This document shows positions 60,975 through 64,000 of a stretch of DNA of 64,000 nt, in pieces. A model generated the notes under the pieces. That model made no database searches. It was not told where the DNA came from and saw nothing but the letters and a program-made list of their open reading frames with translations. This DNA comes from Anarhynchus alexandrinus (Eukaryota > Chordata > Aves > Charadriiformes > Charadriidae). Positions within the stretch are counted from its first letter, which is position 1. Every line of letters begins with the position of its first letter. Location: positions 902,533 through 966,532 of the forward strand of contig VUYV01000226.1 in the NCBI GenBank assembly GCA_008711295.1, written 5' to 3'. The position numbers and the translations under genes are program-made.

Positions 60975-62555
60975 TTAACAGTGGAGGAAAGAGAGTAAAG
61001 AAAATAAAAAAAAAAATTATTTTGGTATAATTTTATTTTCCCTGGCTTTGTAAGCACTTTTTCTTTCTATTTTCTTTTTTCTCCTTTGCTGTTTTGCTAT
61101 GGAAAATAAGGAAGGAAAAGAATTATTAAAAAAAAAAACCCTGAAAGTTCTTTATTTTAAAGATTTATCCTCCCGATCTTTTATCACTATAGTGATTGAT
61201 ACACTCTAGTTGCGTATGGCAGAATGAGCTGTGGGAAGAGCGGTGGCACACACAGAGGGCAGCTGAGACATGCTCATGCAGGGGGCGGCAGGCAGGGCTG
61301 GAGGGGCACTGTGGGGAGTCCTGGGCCAGCACTGATGCTGCTCGGCTCCCAAGGTGGCTCAGCAGCATCTTCCTCTGCTCTTACCACTTGAACTGCCACC
61401 TGGCTCCTTGCCGGATTTTATTTTCTTGAGGCTCTGTGTGACTGGCAGGCAAAGGAGCATCTCTGCACTGTGACACCACAGGGGAGGGATGTTCTCCTCT
61501 TTTGAATTCTGGGCCCAGAGGGGGACACTTTATCAGGGCTTGCTCTGACTGCAGATCTCTAGTGGTTCTTGTGTAAGTCTATCTGTAATGTCATATATAA
61601 AGGTCGTAAACATACGGCTCCCTTTGGAGAGCTGCTGTTTGGTGTTTCCGTTTATATGTCCAATATTTAAATCCTGACACTTACCAAATATCTTGAAACT
61701 TGTAGCTGTAAGGACATCATCTAATTATTTTTTCAGTGTCTCACCTCCAGTGCTGACCACATCACCCAAAGAATGGCTGTGCTTAGGAACTGGAGGTTGC
61801 CTGGTCCTGATCCTTGCTGGAAACATCATGCGGGAACAAACAAAACATTCCAGTTTCAGTTAGTTGTTCCCCGCTAAGGACCAGAGGCTGGGGTACATTC
61901 GTCCCATGGAAAGGAGTAGAGAAGATGGTAAAATCAATCGGGTTTAGACAAGTGCCTTTCTGAAATCAATGTGGGTCTTGCCATTGATTTTTTACAGTAG
62001 CAGAGTTAGGCTAAAATTAAATTATTTTGAAAAAAATGCATCAAACGTTTTACAAGAAAAAGGAAAACAGCAGTTTCATAGTAGAGATGGTGCTAACAGA
62101 AGTTGGTTTGATTTGCTAAGGGCTGGAGGGTGGAAAAGGTGGATGGAAAGGAATCTGGTTACTGTGAATACAGGATGGTATTTAGTTGCCAAGAGTAGTG
62201 GTTAGTTTTACCCTGTTTCTTTGCTTTCCCACAAAATGTGTCACCCATAAGCATAGTCTGTGCACAGTTTAGGCTTGAAGTTTAAATACACTCGTAATTG
62301 TTGAAGTGTGGAGCCAGAGCCAGGGTCTTACCTGCTGCACATTGGTGTCTCTCCATGGGCTTCTGTGGCAGGCAGCAGTTACACAGCTCACGCAGACGTG
62401 TGTCTGTCTGTGTAAGGACACAGACTGTTCAAACACTGCTTAGAAAACCTGGGAATAAAAGCTCGTGATGTGCCACTGTTTTAAAGTCAATGAATGGGAT
62501 GGCTGAAGCAAATAAAGACTATTTACTTTGATGATAATTGCAATTATAAAGAGTC
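60975..62555. other. Unique noncoding region with a GC-rich block
   Basis: Positions 61,230-61,430 are GC-rich with overlapping open frames on both strands but no domain. The segment near 61,960-62,000 ('GAAATCAATGTGGGTCTTGC' then 'CATTGATTTTTTACAG') resembles a common sauropsid repeat word (AATCAATGGGAGTCTTGCCATTGA), but it is too short to classify. Confidence 0.45.
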
Positions 62556-62559
62556 ATAT

Positions 62560-62935
62560 GGGACCTAATTAATAAAGGACTGAAAGGTGGTAATATAATT
62601 TCAGGCAACACTGGTTTATGGACAGGAGATCTTATCAGACCAACTTGATGCTGGATTTTTGTTGGAATTCACAAAAATTTAATAAAGATAACTCTGTTAA
62701 TGTGCTTAGACTTCTGTAAGGCATTTGACATACTGCCAGGTAATGTTCTGAGTAAAACCATGTGTGATTATTAAATCAGCATTGCCCATATCGACTGGAT
62801 TAAAACTGACTAAAAGATCACAAAAAAAACAAATTGAAAATGAGGAATACTCATTTGATGACGCTGCTTAATTTGTGCTCATTCCATGGGGATCTGCATT
62901 CAGCCCAGTGCAAGGCAGGACCTGTGTCTGCGAAG
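62560..62935 (+). pseudogene. Decayed CR1/L3-like LINE, reverse transcriptase remnant
   Basis: Positions 62,700-62,759 translate to MCLDFCKAFDILPGNVLSKT. This matches reverse-transcriptase motif A of CR1-group LINEs (the LDFSKAFDTVPHN-type block), with the first catalytic aspartate still present. Upstream nucleotides 'GGAGATCTTATCAGACCAAC' with 'TTGATGCTGGATTTTTGTTG' match the stretch that normally precedes this block. Downstream 'CATGGGGATCTGCATTCAGC' with 'CCAGTGC' matches the block encoding the QGSVLGP-type motif. Stops and frameshifts separate the pieces, so the element is long dead. Its divergence is similar to the copy at 24,700. Confidence 0.75.
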
Positions 62936-62939
62936 AAAA

Positions 62940-64000
62940 CATAAAATCATTATCATAGAAGACAACAGAAAAATTAGTGTAATGATTACAAAAAAACCCA
63001 CCCCAAAACTAGGAGGATATTTGAAGACTAGTCATATTTTGCAAATAGGCCACCTATTTAGCATGCAATAGAAAATTCTGGAAGAGCTGTGTGACTGATA
63101 AAAATTTACAGGCATTTTTAAAAATATGAACAGTGCCCTAAAGAAACAGATTTGCTAAATAGTGGTTTACCTACGGAGTGGGGAAATGGGCAGTTTCCAT
63201 TGTCTCTGTCTCACTTTATCTGTCTCGAGTCTATCCAGGAGTCAGTTTTTGCTAGTGATTGTTGTACAGGTTTTATTTTACACATATCTACACTGGAAAA
63301 ACAGAATTTGTCTGTTGAGGTGTGTTTCTAATCTCAGAAATTACTATATAGGAGCATACCTCTGACGGAGGAAGTACTTGGCGCAGAGTACCACATGAAG
63401 TCTATTTTCTCAGTAGACGCTGGTGATAAAAATGTATTTATGTTAGCCTTGCAGGCACCACTCCAAGTCGGGGTCTGTTTTCTGCGCATGTTGGTGCCAT
63501 TGGATTCTGCGGTCCCCGGTCCCTAACACCCGTGCGTGCCCAGGGAAGGCAGTGCCTTTGCTCATGTCTCCCAGAGTGCCTGCCTGGGCGTGCAGAACAT
63601 GTGATGCATGAAAGAAAAAACACAGCCTGCTCTTATGGTCCGCATGTTTACAGACCTTTCATGTCAACTTCTTGCCTTTGCGCTGGGAGCCCTTGCTACA
63701 GAAACCAGAGAAAGGCAGCAGGCATAAATCCCTGAAAGAGCAGGTTTACAGCAGCACTTTGCAGAGCTGTGCTTGGAGGCCCAGAAAAACATCAGGCCAT
63801 AGACTTTTAACAAACACAGCTCTTCCATTATTTCAATAAAAATGCACTTTCTTAAGACTGCGAAAAATCTCATCTTTCAAAGGTTGCAGAGCATGGCAAA
63901 ACGCCTGCCAGACTGTGTCTTATGCCCCACAGCCTCAAAAACTTATTTAAATGACAGCTGCTAAAATACTCTAAAGGGTCTTCAACCCCCTGGTCCTGTC
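62940..64000. other. Noncoding tail with a small CpG cluster
   Basis: No gene recognised. About ten CpG dinucleotides fall between 63,364 and 63,600, against a CpG-poor background. The minus-strand frame at 63,438-63,623 is arginine-rich because of this composition. Sequence before 63,160 may still contain unrecognisable LINE remnant. Confidence 0.4.

Noticed and set aside
1..64000. CRISPR arrays, operons, phage or plasmid genes, tRNA and rRNA genes
   Set aside because: None found. The sequence has vertebrate noncoding character, with no regularly spaced repeats, ribosome-binding-site-led gene runs or recognisable structural RNA genes.

Overview
The window is AT-rich vertebrate nuclear DNA and almost certainly comes from a bird. 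The best lineage evidence is a set of decayed interspersed repeats: an antisense CR1 3' region near position 221, a sense CR1 3' terminus with the avian 'CCAACCTAAATGATTCTATG' type tail near 36,650, two much older CR1/L3-like LINE remnants near 24,700 and 62,600, and several MIR-type tRNA-SINE remnants. Repeats are sparse, as in avian genomes. Nothing looks bacterial, viral or organellar: there are no operon-like gene runs and no RNA operon, and the longest open frame is about 160 codons and matches no family I recognise.

I find no protein-coding gene that I can assert. The window reads as a large intron or an intergenic stretch. A few segments have paired splice signals with an open frame between them: 20,087-20,148 and 54,179-54,258 on the plus strand, and 13,352-13,447 and 23,994-24,134 on the minus strand, the last with a strong-context ATG. 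They are listed as exon candidates at low confidence, because decoy exons of this quality are common in vertebrate introns. A small CpG-rich patch near 35,150-35,350 carries a consensus donor and could be a minor promoter with a first exon.

Layout. 1-7,940: unique sequence plus one CR1 fragment. 7,944-8,260: GC-rich island. 8,261-20,000: AT-rich unique sequence with a short local duplication and a hairpin. 20,000-25,300: exon candidates and an old antisense CR1. 25,300-35,100: unique sequence with two MIR remnants and a striking pyrimidine tract. 35,100-36,700: CpG patch, GC-rich block and CR1 3' end. 36,700-41,750: AT-rich sequence with a homeodomain-site-rich segment near 39,500-39,700. 41,750-42,010: an assembly defect around a single N. 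42,010-60,900: mostly unique with SINE remnants. 60,930-60,972: a second N in a long T tract. 62,560-62,930: LINE reverse-transcriptase remnant. 63,360-63,600: second CpG cluster.

There is no set of genes working together to describe. If the window is functional, that function is most likely regulatory (conserved noncoding elements) or as intron of a large gene. I did not find a previously undescribed system. The most checkable observations are the assembly artefact at 41,921 and the splice-bounded open segments.
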